A DNA stretch of 64,000 bases from Arion vulgaris. Lineage: Eukaryota > Mollusca > Gastropoda > Stylommatophora > Arionidae. The notes beneath the pieces are model-generated. The model was not told the DNA's origin and searched no databases. It saw only the letters and a list, made by a program, of their open reading frames with translations. The stretch spans positions 7,435,001-7,499,000 of the forward strand of contig CM036753.1 of assembly GCA_020796225.1 (NCBI GenBank). Direction: 5' to 3'. Of this stretch, positions 1-10,135 are shown in pieces. The position numbers were made by a program, and so were the translations under genes. Position 1 is the first letter of the stretch. Every line of letters begins with the position of its first letter.

Positions 1-59
1 TTTATGCCTGTTTTTTTTTACTTGTGATCAAGTGCATTTAGTTGGAAGAGGTGGGGACA

Positions 60-230
60 TACATTAAGTATGCAGAAGACCAGACACCAACAGGCGGCTT
101 TGAAATGGAATCCAGAAGGCAAGAGGGGTAGGGGAAGACATGGAGATGGACTGTAGTAGACAGAGAAAGAGAAGAGGAGGGAATAACCTGGTATGAACTA
201 AGCTGGCTTTCTCACGAAAACTTGTTCAGA
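60..230 (+). repeat. LINE ORF2 C-terminal remnant
   Basis: In a broken + frame the stretch encodes a lysine/arginine-rich KWNPEGKRGRGRPWRW-like tail. That is the usual C-terminus after the reverse transcriptase of many invertebrate LINEs (G-H-T/V-L-R ... GRPR). Stop codons interrupt it. It lies in an intron upstream of the first visible PTCD2 exon. Confidence 0.5.
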
Positions 231-357
231 GAAAATTTGTTGATGCCTTATTCTTCAAGGGGAGTTAAGAAACCAGGAATACAACAGATTAACTGTGATA
301 ATACATTGATGCACTGAAAGTCTGATATCTATAATATAGACACATTTTCTTATCCAG

Positions 358-516
358 GTTTTCAGCACTCAATTCAGTAACAACACATGTCACAAGGTTC
401 TGATGGACCTATTGTTCAAACATAGGCAGTATGATCTTGTGCTTGATGTCTACACTGGCCTCCAAAGGTTCAATATTGACTGTGTAACGCTGGCTTTAGG
501 TGCACATTACCATATT
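358..516 (+). CDS. PTCD2: PTCD2 orthologue, internal exon (first visible)
   Basis: This is the first of five exons of a pentatricopeptide repeat domain protein 2 orthologue. PTCD2 is a mitochondrial matrix PPR protein, and in mouse it is needed for processing of the transcript that yields cytochrome b mRNA. The exon runs from an AG ending at 357 to a GTAAGT donor at 517, giving 53 codons, phase 0 at both ends. The peptide contains KVLMDLLFKHRQYDLVLDVY, which lines up with the PPR helix pair of human PTCD2 as I remember it (NILMDMLF...KYKSALQVL). The next exons continue the same alignment in order (TPES, LSRRA, then a K-x-L-x-E/A-E stretch), so the assignment is strong. The 5' exons with the mitochondrial targeting peptide lie before the window. 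The five visible exons give 217 residues, a little over half of the 388-residue human protein. Confidence 0.86.
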
Positions 517-527
517 GTAAGTATTGG

Positions 528-965
528 TGACACTTCTTTTCTCAAATCCTGTTTTGCCTCACAGCGTCTCATGTTAAGAAGAGATTGTTAGAATGAGCTT
601 GTCTGTGCACTTCATAAATAGTGTTTTTCACTGCCTCTGTTATTTCTGAGGTCCATCTATTGCGTGGACGACCTTTTGCTTTGTATCCACTGTATTGGAG
701 TAACACTGCTCTTTGAGGAACTTGGCTGTTTGTAATCTGCTTATGTGGCCAAACAATTTAATTTGTTGTTTCCTGATGAAGTTCAGTGCTGATGTTGTAC
801 CCACTTTTTTCCTGATGTATTCATTTCTCTTCTTAATACTCCTAACATTTTGTATATCCTAACATCTCTCTCGTGACTAGTTTTCTTCTATTGTTTCATG
901 TCAATGTCTAGATTTGGCTCTGATAGCATAATGTTGGGATGAAGATTGTGTTGTACAATGCTCTT
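528..965 (-). repeat. LINE 3'-end remnant (GYKAKGR family)
   Basis: The minus strand carries the decayed C-terminus of a LINE ORF2: W-F-G-H followed by PQRA, then GYKAKGR-like residues and an E-A-T-K-E-T tail. Near-identical stretches recur at 18.5, 19.9, 45.35 kb (minus) and 15.6, 20.2, 61.4 kb (plus), so this is one dispersed family. It lies in a PTCD2 intron. Confidence 0.6.
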
Positions 966-1079
966 ATAGTGTTCATGGTGGCATGCTTGCATTTCAAAAT
1001 ATATGATTTTGATAATTAGTGGCACATGCATATAAAAATATACAGTTGAATTATTTTTCATATTTTAATTAACATCTTT

Positions 1080-1975
1080 TCGTTTTTAATTATCAACCGT
1101 TTTTCGCATATCATCTCCAACTATTTTGTACATTATCTTCCTTGCAATTTTTAAGTCATTTTTTCACATACTCATCATTTTCCTTTTTTTAACATCATTA
1201 TTTTCCTACCTCTTGTGCATTATCATCATCTTTCTTCCTCGTTTACAACATCGACCTTTTTTATGTCATCATCGTCTTTCTAACTTTTTTTTGCATATCA
1301 TTTCCATCCTTTTTATATTATCACATTTTTTGAATATCACTGAAAACAATTTTGTATGTGCATCATCATATTAGTATGTTGTTTTGCAACATTATATTTA
1401 TATTTTTTGAATATCACTGAAAACAATTTTGTATGTGCATCATCATATTAGTATGTTGTTTTGCAACATTATATTTTTATGTGGTTTTATGTCACCTTCC
1501 TTACATTATTTTTTTCATCATCATCATATTTCCTGATTAACATCATCTTCCTTCCTTTGTTCGTCATTATCTAATTTTGTTTACATCATTATCTTATTTT
1601 TCTTACATATTTCTTTTCTGTATCATCATCATCAGCCTCTTTCACATCAGCATCTACTTTTTTCATATCATCTAACTTTTTCACATCATCATCATAATCC
1701 ACCATTTTCACATCCATATTATCATCTTCTAACATTTTGCATCATCATAATCCACTATTTTCACATCCATATTGTCATCAACATTTTACATCATAATAGT
1801 CTGCCATTTTCACATCCATATTGTCATCATCTAACTTTTTCATATCATCATAATCTACCATTTTCACATCATTGTCATCTTACTTTTTCACATCATTATC
1901 ATTATAATCTAACTTTCTCAAATCATCTTTTTTTTCACATTGTTTCTTATCATTTTAACTTCATCATCATCCTTT
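1080..1975. repeat. ATC/TTC-rich low-complexity tract with a 77-bp duplication
   Basis: About 900 bp are dominated by TCATC, TTTTCACATC and CTTCCT motifs without a coding frame. Within it a 71-bp segment starting at 1331 (TGAATATCACTG) is repeated almost exactly at 1408, a period of 77 bp. It is intronic in PTCD2. Confidence 0.75.
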
Positions 1976-2164
1976 CTGGTTCGTTCCAACTGAAGCATAG
2001 GGTCACCATAATAGTTGACCTCCTTAAAGGAAATAAACTCCAAATATGTCAATTCTGACGAAATGTGTCAGCCTTTGTCTGTGAAGGTTGATATTTTCAT
2101 CTTGACCATTTCTGTTCTTTTATTAATTTCATTTTTCTATCATCTATTATTGTATACTTCTTTT

Positions 2165-2460
2165 TTGTCTTTCTATGCTTTTTTTGTTAGGCGTCGCAGG
2201 TTTAATTGATGATCGATTTCTGAGATAGCTCACGCTCAGTCACTCAATGCTGTGCTATTGTAAAGTTTTAATATGTCTGTAACTCCATCAATCCATCTTT
2301 TCTTGGTCTGCCTCTTCCTCTTGATGATTCCATTTTCAGATTGTACTCTCTTGCAACTGGTGTAGTCAGGTTCATTTTCACCAAGTAGCCAAACCATTAT
2401 TATTGCATTTAATATTTTGTATTTATATTCAAATGCATACTTATGCTTACTTAACAAGAC
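2165..2460 (-). repeat. LINE ORF2 C-terminal remnant
   Basis: On the minus strand NAIIMVWLLGENEPDYTSCK is followed by KRKRQTKKRWIDGVTDILK, the W-x-G-H / GRPKKRW-type tail of a LINE reverse transcriptase protein with the GH motif degraded. The same family recurs at 34.1-34.5 kb (minus) and 38.88-39.2 kb (plus). Confidence 0.55.
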
Positions 2461-2489
2461 AGTGGAAAAAAGTATTTTGGAAAATATGT

Positions 2490-2790
2490 GTTACAGTAGC
2501 GTCCTCCGTATACCATGGACAGAGAAGAGAACAAATTGATCTTCTTCTTCTTTGCGTCGTTCTTTACCACCAATTTTAATCACTCTTTGTGATATTTGAT
2601 CTTTGCCAAGAACGTGTATACGTAGCACATTGGTTTGTAGGCCCCTAAACGTATAGACTTCTACACGTTTAGGACATGTGCATCCGATTTCAGCCAAACC
2701 TCCTTAGTCGCCTCCTACTACATGCGTGGCAGGTAACAGTGGTTCTATTCTTTACACCCCAAATTTGGGCCCCGGTAACCACTCGGGCGA
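2490..2790 (-). repeat. Dispersed repeat (CPKRVDVY family)
   Basis: The minus strand encodes MAEIGCTCPKRVEVYTFRGL before decaying. A block reading GTTACCTGCCACGCATG lies just beside it. The same block occurs at 3.8 kb (plus), 7.2 kb (minus) and 28.5 kb (minus). It is probably an untranslated or 5' part of a LINE, but I cannot name the family. Confidence 0.55.
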
Positions 2791-3090
2791 AATTGATCTA
2801 TCCAGAAGGAACTTAAAGAAAACATGCTGAAACTACAAATAAAAATGAGCAAATTGAGGTATTTTGAACATATGGAAAGACATTAAGTGTTGGAGAAGAC
2901 CATTATGGAAGGAGGCATCCCGGCAAAGAGGAGAAAAGAAAGTACATGGAGAAGATTGGTTCAGGATGTAACTGATGATTTGAGCATGGCAATTTCATCT
3001 GGTCCATGTGAGAAAAATTTAGGACAGTTAGGGTGGCAAAGTTCTGCTGCTCAGAACAAGCTATTTGGTGATGGTAATATAAGCAAAATC
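2790..3090 (+). repeat. LINE ORF2 C-terminal remnant
   Basis: In the + frame at 2887-3090 a degraded tail reads LEKTIMEGGIPAKRRKESTW followed by R-L-V-Q-D-V-T-D-D-L. The minus-strand copy at 55.3-55.7 kb has the same residues better preserved (EKTIMERAIPANRRRRRPW). Both are the C-terminus of one LINE family. Confidence 0.6.
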
Positions 3091-3136
3091 TGACATGTAC
3101 ATTACTTACTTATATATATCTGTAATGTTTTTACAG

Positions 3137-3247
3137 AACACACCCGAAAGTGCTGAAGCTGCCAGAAATATGATTCGAGTTCTAATGCAGCAATATTATT
3201 TGTCCAGGAGAGCTCTTATGTATGCTGCAATGTTGTTCTTGAAACAG
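3137..3247 (+). CDS. PTCD2: PTCD2 orthologue, internal exon
   Basis: The exon is 37 codons, phase 0 to phase 0, after an AG ending at 3136 and before GTATCC at 3248. It begins NTPESAEAARNMIRVLMQQY and continues with LSRRALMYAAMLFLKQ. Human PTCD2 has NSPES and LSRRA at the corresponding places, with similar spacing. These are helices of a PPR-type alpha-alpha repeat. The donor GTATCC is a weak match to consensus, but the reading frame joins directly to the neighbouring exons. Confidence 0.87.
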
Positions 3248-3296
3248 GTATCCCATCTATCTTTCATTGTACATTTTTTTGGGAACCGTGTTTTCA

Positions 3297-3546
3297 TATG
3301 TTGAGGTATAATAGGTAATACAGTGTTAGACCAGTATTTTGTTGATCGTTGGGCCACGATGAGTGATGTGGTCAACATCACGACGGCCGCCTTTACATCC
3401 CAGTGCTTTTTCTGGTACCCAATTGGGGCTGGGTCGACCTGAGCACCATTACGGTCTGAAAAAAGAAATTCAACTCCCATTGTGGAATTGAACCCTGACC
3501 ACTAGCTTAAGAAGCGAGTTCACTAACAACTACGCTACTGCAGCTC
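3297..3546 (-). repeat. tRNA-headed SINE, family A
   Basis: Read on the minus strand it starts with a tRNA-like head, A box TAGCGTAGTTGTTAGTGAAC and B box GGTTCAATTCC. It continues into a body with GGTCGACCCAGCCCCAAT and GCCGTCGTGATG motifs. The same head and body recur at 44.5 kb (minus), and part of the body at 6.95-7.06 kb. The conserved body is reminiscent of shared central SINE domains. Confidence 0.75.
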
Positions 3547-3789
3547 TACATATTCTTTTAGGAGTTAAAATCTCTCTATGTGAGTTGCAACAATTCAAAC
3601 ATAGTTATGTTGAATTTTTTCTTGCTTTGTTTGTCAAAGTGGTTTTGAAATTATGCCATGTCTATGCTTGGGTGTTTGAGCAGTGGGGACAATTGTTATG
3701 TCAATGCATTGGCCTATTGGTATCTAGTCTCGATTTCTCTGTCCATTTTACCATCTTCTGTGAAAACTCTTCCCAGATATCTGAATTCT

Positions 3790-4310
3790 GAGACTGCCCG
3801 AGTGGTTACCGGGCCCAAATTTGGGTGTAAAGAATAGAACCACTGTTACCTGCCACGCATGTCGTAAGAGGCGACTAAGTAGGTTTGGCTGAAATCAGAT
3901 GCACGTGTCCGCTAGGGAATGCTAACCCAAACAAATGCTTGCAGAAAACGGATGCACCAGGCCTTAAGGCGCATAACATGGTGCAACGACCCCTCACAAT
4001 GAGGAATGGGATAATGGATTCTACGGTCGCCAATCTGCCTCAGAAATTTAACCATGCAGTAAGAATGTCAGACCTACCATCATGAGAGTGGCCAAAACTT
4101 ACTGCAGGAAGAGGTCGACACAAACCGGGAAGCAGAAATCATAGGAATTATATCCTACAGAACTGCCCCCAGTATGCAGACTTGAGAAGAAGAGGTGGCC
4201 CACTTACACTAGCGTCCAAGACAAACTGTATGGCGTGGCTGATAATCTGAGGCAGACGGCTGCCTTTATTAGAGAATCCGAAATCCCAATCTAGTGAGAA
4301 TGCAGAAGAA
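3790..4310 (+). repeat. Dispersed repeat (CPKRVDVY family), plus copy
   Basis: It starts GCCCGAGTGGTTACCGGGCC, continues through a block related to 2490-2790 in the opposite orientation, and extends downstream into VQRPLTMRNGIMDSTVANL. There is no intact frame. It probably comes from the 5' part of a LINE, because the LINE coding tails in this window are a separate sequence. Confidence 0.5.
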
Positions 4311-4744
4311 GAAGAATTCTGAGACCTGTGTGATGTGTGTTCACATATGTGTTGATTTGGTTGGTCGATCTACTTATTGTCATGACTTCTGTTTTGTTGG
4401 TGTTAATTTTCATGTTGTATTTTTCACAAGCAGATTGTAATGCAGTTATATATTGTTGGAGTTTATGTTTGCTCTCATATATTAGACACTCTTAGTCTGC
4501 AAAAATGAGTTCGTTTATGAGTTATCTTCATTGTCTGTGTTGTTTCTTGATTTGCTACGAACGCTATTTTGTCGGTATATATATTGAAAAGGAAAGCACA
4601 CAGCCTTGTCTCACTCCAGATGTTAGTTCGAATTGGTCTGTCAAACCATAATTTGTTTTTACTAAGCTGGAGCATTTTTTGTTACAATCTCACTTGTAAG
4701 TACATTAAGTCATGTTTTATTTTTAACCTTTGGTATATAGTATT

Positions 4745-4995
4745 TGAAATGAAAATCGTGGTATATCCTTTACAGGACGTAGCCATCAGCCACACTAAAC
4801 GAGTCGTTGATTTTCTAGGCTCCACTTTATGTTCAGTAGTTTGCTATTGCTGTCTGAGTGGTGTGGTCTATTTTTACCTTGCGTAAAAATCCCACGGAAA
4901 CGAATTTGCTTCCAAACTGTGTGCCGGGGAGTCTGAACCAGGCATGCTTGGGTTGTGATCGAGCTCACTACCACTTAAGCTACAGACGCACACTT
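4745..4995 (-). repeat. tRNA-headed SINE, family B
   Basis: On the minus strand the head (GCGTCTGTAGCTTAAGTGG, then a degraded B box near 4950) is followed by GAAGCAAATTCGTTTCCGTG and a conserved CAAACTACTG-type body. The best copy is at 62.48 kb (plus), with another at 59.95 kb (minus). Confidence 0.75.
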
Positions 4996-5157
4996 GTAAT
5001 ATAGTGTTTATTGTAGCATATTCAGTATTTGTTGAATATGTCTAGTCCACAATATTCCATAATAAAAAATTGTTTGCTTGAAGTACCTTCTCATCAGATG
5101 AGTTCCTTTAATAGTGTCTTGAAAACATATTAATTGTCTTTCTTTTTTATTCGATAG

Positions 5158-5226
5158 AACTTGCCACATGTTGCCTTGGAAACACTGAAACATTGCAGAG
5201 AAGGTACTCTGGTTTTCAATTTACAA
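5158..5226 (+). CDS. PTCD2: PTCD2 orthologue, internal exon
   Basis: A 23-codon exon, phase 0 to phase 0, from AG ending at 5157 to GTAAGT at 5227. It encodes NLPHVALETLKHCREGTLVF followed by NLQ. It corresponds to the human segment in which one PPR repeat passes into the next (N-E-M-A-K-A-V-S-I-F). It is too short to be found by open-frame length and was recognised from splice sites, phase and order. Confidence 0.8.
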
Positions 5227-5329
5227 GTAAGTTTTTATGTCAGTTTATTAAATGTGTCGGAGATTAAAACACCGAGATCAGTAAGCATTCAGGAGTTTCA
5301 GACATTTTTTCATACTTTATATATACAAG

Positions 5330-5405
5330 TGCAAACTTGAAAGTTGTCACAGTAAAACACTTGCTAATTGACCGTCTGTAAGGATGAAAAAGGCCATATA
5401 TATAC
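5330..5405 (+). repeat. Short LINE 3'-end fragment
   Basis: About 70 bp match the 3' end of the LINE at 31.40-31.77 kb (AGTTGTCACAGTAAAACACT and GGCCATATATATAC). It is probably an extremely 5'-truncated insertion. Between here and 6.3 kb I see no other recognisable feature. Confidence 0.55.
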
Positions 5406-6320
5406 ATTATAAGCTCACATAAAGTTGCCCAGGCCTACTGATGTGACATCCTGCAGGATGGATGTGATTTGCTAATAACTCACACGCCAGTTCGATCTAC
5501 TAAAAAAAAAAAAGACAAAGAAGTTGCCCTCTATTTGACTAGTCCTGGCTGCACGGTCACACACAGAAAAGAGGTCAATATTTCCCTCATTTATAACCAA
5601 AGACAAAGTTATTCTGATACTTAATAAGTTGTTCTGATACTATCAATGTTAGGGAAGGTTGCAGTAAAGATATTTACTTTAAGAAAAATATTTCCTTTGT
5701 TTCATAGTTTTACTACAGTTGTCCCATATTATTCATGCTCATTATATTAAAAAAACTCTTGTCTTTGTTTGGCAGAGCATACTTATCCATAAGAAGACTT
5801 AATTCTCTAGTGAAAAAGAAGAAATATGTGGTTTACTAGAAGAACATTAGCAAGTCTTCCATGTTTCAAACAAGACACGCTCATCCTGTTCAACTTAAAA
5901 GCAGCCCGTGAATGGAGCTAATCTGGCATATATGTATGGGAAGGTTCAGTTATGACGTAGTATAGGTCAAGGTTGTGTGATGGTGTGTAATTGTAGTTCG
6001 GGAAGGGGCGATGAACAAATGTGACGTAGGACAAGCTAGTCAGAACCGGTTTAAATAGTAAATAGAGGAGATGCAATGCGTACTGGCAAATTTCTATTTA
6101 TCACTGGGGCTGCTTTTAAGTTGAACACCCTGTAGAAGTCAAACTTAATATTGGATTGTTGTCCAGAAAAACAGAAATGCTTCTGCTGTGGATCACATCG
6201 CACTTTAATTTCCAACAAAGAAAACATTGGAAAAGGATTAGTTAATAATGAACACCTTGTTTTGTTAATGAACTGAGTAACTAAACCAAATATCTTAACC
6301 ATGTCCATTACTATTTACAG

Positions 6321-6437
6321 TTGATGTGCTATGCAAAGTTAGGCCAAATACAAGATGTTCTCAAAGGTTTGGACGAAACTGTTGAAAGAGCAAATATTAT
6401 CACAAAACCTTTAAATATTCGGCTATACAGTGACACG
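6321..6437 (+). CDS. PTCD2: PTCD2 orthologue, internal exon
   Basis: A 39-codon exon, phase 0 to phase 0, between AG ending at 6320 and GTAGGC at 6438. It begins LMCYAKLGQIQDVLKGLDET and ends in a basic stretch with L-Y-S-D-T. It matches human PTCD2 around the stretch ending LIKTLKNAAEG. It supplies another alpha-helical repeat of the PPR array. Confidence 0.85.
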
Positions 6438-6599
6438 GTAGGCCCTCTACAATGACCCTGATTATTTGCTGAATTGTTGTTGAAATTTTTGTTGAGTCAA
6501 TTTTTCTATCAAGTTTGTTGTCAATTATTTTTGACTGCACTGTAGTACCCAAGTTACTGATCTAACAATATTTCAAGCTACATATCATATTTCTTTCTA

Positions 6600-6935
6600 C
6601 TCAAGTCATCATCAAATAGCTTGTCCTGAGCAGAACTGGCACCCTAACAGTTCTTTGAAATTTCTCTCTCTCATAGGCCAGATGTACCGCCTCTGCAGCC
6701 GCCATGTTCAAACCATCAGTTACATCATGAATACACATGGTCTTTCCTTTGCCGGGATGCCTCCTTCCATGATAGTCTTCTCCAGCACTTCATATATCTT
6801 TATATGTCCAAAATACCTCAATTTTCCCATTCTTATTTGTAGCATCAGACAGTTTTCTTTGATTTGTAGTTCTTTCTTGATAGATCTATTTGTTCGCTTG
6901 CCTGTCCATGATATACAGAGGACCCTTCTGTAACA
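6600..6935 (-). repeat. LINE 3'-end remnant with (GAT)n-type tail
   Basis: Its + strand begins TCATCATCAAATAGCTTGTC, the 3' end of a minus-strand LINE also seen at 18.80, 36.62 and 55.31 kb. The coding part reads backward through HGGIP-like and Y-H-G-Q residues. It ends at the block CTGTCCATGATATACAGAGG, which is expanded at 40.4 kb. Confidence 0.65.
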
Positions 6936-6944
6936 TTTCTACTC

Positions 6945-7060
6945 AAGTACCAATGGGTAATGTGGTCAACATCATGCTGGCGACCTTCGCTTCCAAATGT
7001 TCTTCTGGTACCCATTTGGGGCTGCATTGACCAGAGAGTCATTATGGTCTGAAACACATT
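6945..7060 (-). repeat. SINE family A, body fragment
   Basis: The block AATGTGGTCAACATCATG and CTTCTGGTACCCATTTGG match the body of the SINE at 3.3 and 44.5 kb. The tRNA head is missing. Confidence 0.55.
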
Positions 7061-7159
7061 TCATTCACTCTCTTCATTTATTGGTACTGCAATAGCAGTA
7101 TAGAAATGTCATTAGTTTTCCTATATCATTCTAAAAAAGGGGATGTTTTTCTTCTTCAA

Positions 7160-7400
7160 ATGCTCCATATCAACCACTTGTTAACCACTCTGTGTGATTT
7201 GTATGTGATCTCAACCTAAGATCGATTGTATGTTGTGCCAGTTATGCACCTACAAGTAGGCCAGCACATCCAATTCCTATGATGCTTTTATTTAATAGGT
7301 AGCTTCCTAGGTCCTACATAAGTCACCTCTTACGACATGCCTTGTAGGTCACAGTGGTACTATTCTCTGCTGCCCTTGTGGGCCCCGGCACCACATGGGC
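7160..7400 (-). repeat. Dispersed repeat (CPKRVDVY family), diverged copy
   Basis: CACCTCTTACGACATGCCTT and GGGCCCCGGCACCACATGGG are diverged forms of the block at 2.7, 3.8 and 28.7 kb. Confidence 0.45.
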
Positions 7401-7784
7401 GAAAGGGGATGTTAGAAAACTGGCATGTTCCTTTTATTAATATTCATGGTCATAACTTTAGATGCTCTTCAAGTGATCCTGTTTTGACACTGCACAACTA
7501 TCTGTTTATTGAGTATTTTGGAAGAAAAACAATAGATAATGTGATTAGAACATTGGTCTCAGAATGTTTGATGCATAGGTTCAACACCTGGTAAGGTCAA
7601 GTATTTTTTGTTGTTGTTGTTGTAGATTGGGGTGATGGAGTGACTTTACAGTGTGTAACAACAGCGTAGGCATATCGATATTCCTTGACTGAAAAATCAT
7701 GACTTCCTAACTTGGAATACATTTTAATGAAATAAAGTACTCTGTATGGGCACTGTTTACACAGTCAGCTTATCATACTGTAGG

Positions 7785-8020
7785 GTGTCTCTATGGTGAA
7801 GTGGTTAAGATGTTTGCCTTTCGTTCTGAAGGTTAAGGGTTTGAATCCGGATAAATTTTCATGTGCAATTTTTTCATGAGATTCCTAGTATTGTTGCAAT
7901 AGATACAGAGTTCTTGCTTTGTGCAACACTCTCCATTGGTGGTGTGTCATTTCTGCCGACAAGGACAGATCCGTATAGGGAAACCTAATGCAATAAGTCA
8001 ATCCTTCATCCTTAGACCCT
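7785..8020 (+). repeat. tRNA-headed SINE, family D
   Basis: The head GGTGTCTCTATGGTGAAGTG contains an A box, and GGGTTTGAATCCGG is a near-consensus B box (GGTTCGAATCC), 40-50 bp apart as in a tRNA promoter. A body with TGTGCAACACTCTCC follows. Other copies are at 25.36, 37.78 and 59.39 kb (all minus). Confidence 0.75.
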
Positions 8021-8129
8021 ATTTTAAAATCTCACTATTCCAGAGATTTCTTGTGTATGGTCATAAATAGTGAGTCGGATTGGCATAATGCATCTAGCAT
8101 TAATATATGTAATCGGACACAAACGCATT

Positions 8130-8660
8130 GTGGGTTTATTTCATGCACCCTATGTTCCACGTGTCTTCTTCTTCACCCTTCGCCTCTAGGGAAGCATAGG
8201 TCTGCAGCCAAGGCCTTCCAAGCCCTTCTGTCCAAGGCCTTTTTTTCCAGATCTCTACTCTCTCCCCATTTTCTTGCATTCTGTTTCTAACTCCCACCTC
8301 CAGGTGTTCCTGGGTCTTCCCTTACTTATATTACCCTAGGGATTCCATATGAAGGCCTATCTTGTGATGCTATCAAGGTGTCACCTCAGTGTGTGTCCTA
8401 TCCATTGCAACCTTTTGCCCCTTTTTTTCCTTGTTCCACTTGACATTGTCCAGCTCTATCCCACAGTTCCCTGTTTGTGGTCTTGTTATTGCAGATGGAG
8501 TATCCTTTGCTGAGTGTCTGCAACGTTTTGGTGTTTCTCTTAGTTGTTCTCCACGTCTCCTCTCCATATAGAAGATGTTCCACAAGTAGGAAAAAATTGA
8601 TTCTCCTACCTCTGGTAAACTCACTTCTAGAAATGTGAAGTGACAAGCACTTCATACTGA
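8130..8660 (-). repeat. LINE ORF2 C-terminal remnant
   Basis: The minus strand reads, across frameshifts, W-I-G-H-T-L-R followed by GRPRNTWRW and a basic tail. This is the typical end of a LINE reverse transcriptase protein. It lies in the last PTCD2 intron. Confidence 0.55.
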
Positions 8661-8782
8661 ATGATCTGTAAAGGCTATGAGTTATTTTCTTTGTTATGTC
8701 TACTATTACTTCTGTGTATACTAAATTGTAGATATATGTTATACAATTTGAGAAGAATGTTTTAATTCTTGTTCATCCCCAG

Positions 8783-8980
8783 ATGTGTGAGATTAGACAA
8801 GCTATGGCTAAATGTGATAACCAAAGAAGTGTACAGAAGTTTGACTTTCTGGAGAAAGACTTATCTGGTCTTGGAGTGTTCAGTCTACAGACAGCTAGTG
8901 TTCTTCTGGACAAAACAATACACGGAGAACGTCATCGATTGAAAGAAAGTGGGAAACGGAAAGTCGTTCGTGTGGATTGA
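8783..8980 (+). CDS. PTCD2: PTCD2 orthologue, terminal coding exon
   Basis: It starts after CCCCAG ending at 8782 and reads 65 codons to a TGA at 8978-8980, phase 0 from the preceding exon. The peptide begins MCEIRQAMAKCDNQRSVQKF and continues with a G-V-F-S-L-Q-T-A-S-V-L-L segment. This aligns with the human C-terminal stretch in which G-Q-V-T-T-D-S-L-D-A-V-L follows a K-V-x-x-x-P-x-L-V-x-K-F helix. The protein then ends in a basic K-R-K-V-V-R-V-D tail. No poly(A) signal occurs before the transposon boundary 28 bp after the stop, so the 3' UTR must run into the neighbouring piggyBac-type element. Confidence 0.83.
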   Translation: MCEIRQAMAKCDNQRSVQKFDFLEKDLSGLGVFSLQTASVLLDKTIHGERHRLKESGKRKVVRVD

Positions 8981-9170
8981 TGATGATTCTTCTAGTATCT
9001 TATTTAACCCCTTGTTTACCAAAGGTTATAGGTCGAACCCACAGAGCATCCAAGCATTTTTCTGCATTTCTACCAACTTATTTGAAAATGTAATAACTCT
9101 GTTATTTTTTTGGGAAAATTTGTTTGAAATATCGTATTTTGAAAGAAAATATGTATGTGTATGTTTTGAT

Positions 9171-9176
9171 AATAAA
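9171..9176 (+). promoter_or_regulatory. Candidate poly(A) signal for PTCD2 inside the transposon
   Basis: AATAAA lies 191 bp after the PTCD2 stop and is followed by a GT-rich stretch (TGTGTGTTTGT), a plausible downstream element. It is the first AATAAA after the stop codon and belongs to the piggyBac-type element, not to the ancestral gene. Confidence 0.5.
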
Positions 9177-9189
9177 AATGTGTGTTTGT

Positions 9190-9485
9190 ACTGCTCTATG
9201 TACTAGTAGTACTTGATATTTGCTCAGTACTAGCACTTGCGACAGGGTCAGTTCTAGAACGCTTGCTTGGACGTAAATCACATTCTCGTCAGTATCACTA
9301 TTTTCATCATCAGTGTCTCTCACCTGTACAGAATTTTCAGAATCTGAGTGAACAGATTCACTTAATGAGAATATATCATCATCTCCGCTATCTTCATCGT
9401 TAAATATGTCGTCAGCACCATATGACAACAACGCCAAAGCTTTTTCTGTTGGTGTAATCGTTCTGGAAGATTTTCTACACGCCAT
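9190..9485 (-). pseudogene. piggyBac-like transposase, N-terminal fragment
   Basis: From a minus-strand ATG at 9485 the peptide begins MACRKSSRTITPTEKALALL and runs into an acidic stretch (DDIFNDEDSGDDD, then S/D-rich). Such acidic N-terminal regions precede the catalytic domain of piggyBac transposases. About 80 codons in, the frame changes. The sensible continuation (R-P-S-K-R-S-R-T-D-P) sits in another frame, which implies a 1-nt indel. The DDD catalytic domain and cysteine-rich C-terminus are absent. It cannot encode an active enzyme. Confidence 0.7.
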
Positions 9486-9889
9486 TTTGCTTGAACTACT
9501 TTTGACAAAGAGAAACACTCTTTCAAAGTTATAAATAACCTTCGTGCGGAGCGAAAAATTGACCAATGACAATGTTTTATATAAGGGAAGATATCCCCAA
9601 TGCTATAGATAGTCTATTGTTGCAGTAGTTCGCAGTTTACTACACATATTTTGCCGATGAGTTTACTACGTGACCCTCACGTAGTGGGATATGGCCGACA
9701 CCCATTTACTACGTTACCCTCACGTAGTGGTAAACAAGCGGTTAAGTCAAAGATCAGATTTAGGCTACTCAGTGAAACAGGTGTCTACTCACAGATATCT
9801 GATCATCAAGATCAAGTTATCAAGATCATCTGAGAGATTTGATGATTAACCCTGGGTTGGCCTCAGTTACTTCACCCGTTTGGATAAAA

Positions 9890-10135
9890 ATATAGTTACT
9901 GCCTAATAACACTTTTTAGGACAGTGTAGGAAAGGAGGGGAACATGTGCCTGCAAAATTTAATGGCCGCATGGCTAGTACAGTTACAGCAAAACTGTTCA
10001 GGTTCAAATTTTTCTTTATGTCCTCAAAAGACAAAAACTCACTGGTCGTACCATGGATTGAATACCCGGATTTCCCACATGGGAGTCACGCTCTAATCCA
10101 TTCGGTCAAATACTCAGTTCGTCTGGAACAAAACA
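9890..10135 (-). repeat. tRNA-headed SINE, family F
   Basis: It shares with 56.13-56.40 kb the order of a GTGTAGGA block, GCCGC, a CCTCAA(A/C)AGA block, then TGGATTGAA, an inverted B box, and ATCCATTC. Read on the minus strand this is a tRNA-like head followed by a body. Confidence 0.6.

Larger units (their letters stand above)
9004..9745 (-). mobile_element. piggyBac-type non-autonomous element with TTAA ends
   Basis: TTAA at 9004-9007 and TTAA at 9742-9745 flank a 734-bp element. Its termini are inverted repeats: CCCCTTGTTTACCA at 9008 and, read from the other end, CCGCTTGTTTACCA (13 of 14 matching). TTAA target sites and short inverted repeats are the hallmark of the piggyBac superfamily. 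Subterminal repeats with CTACGTGA/TCACGTAG palindromes lie at 9666-9729. Inside, the minus strand encodes only the first part of a piggyBac-like transposase, so this is an internally deleted copy. Confidence 0.85.

Noticed and set aside
7785..7870. A functional tRNA gene
   Set aside because: A and B boxes are present, but the acceptor and anticodon stems do not close and the unit is a dispersed SINE with the same body elsewhere.
8051..8290. Open frames near 8-8.6 kb as small genes
   Set aside because: They overlap a minus-strand LINE tail and have no start context or recognisable domain.
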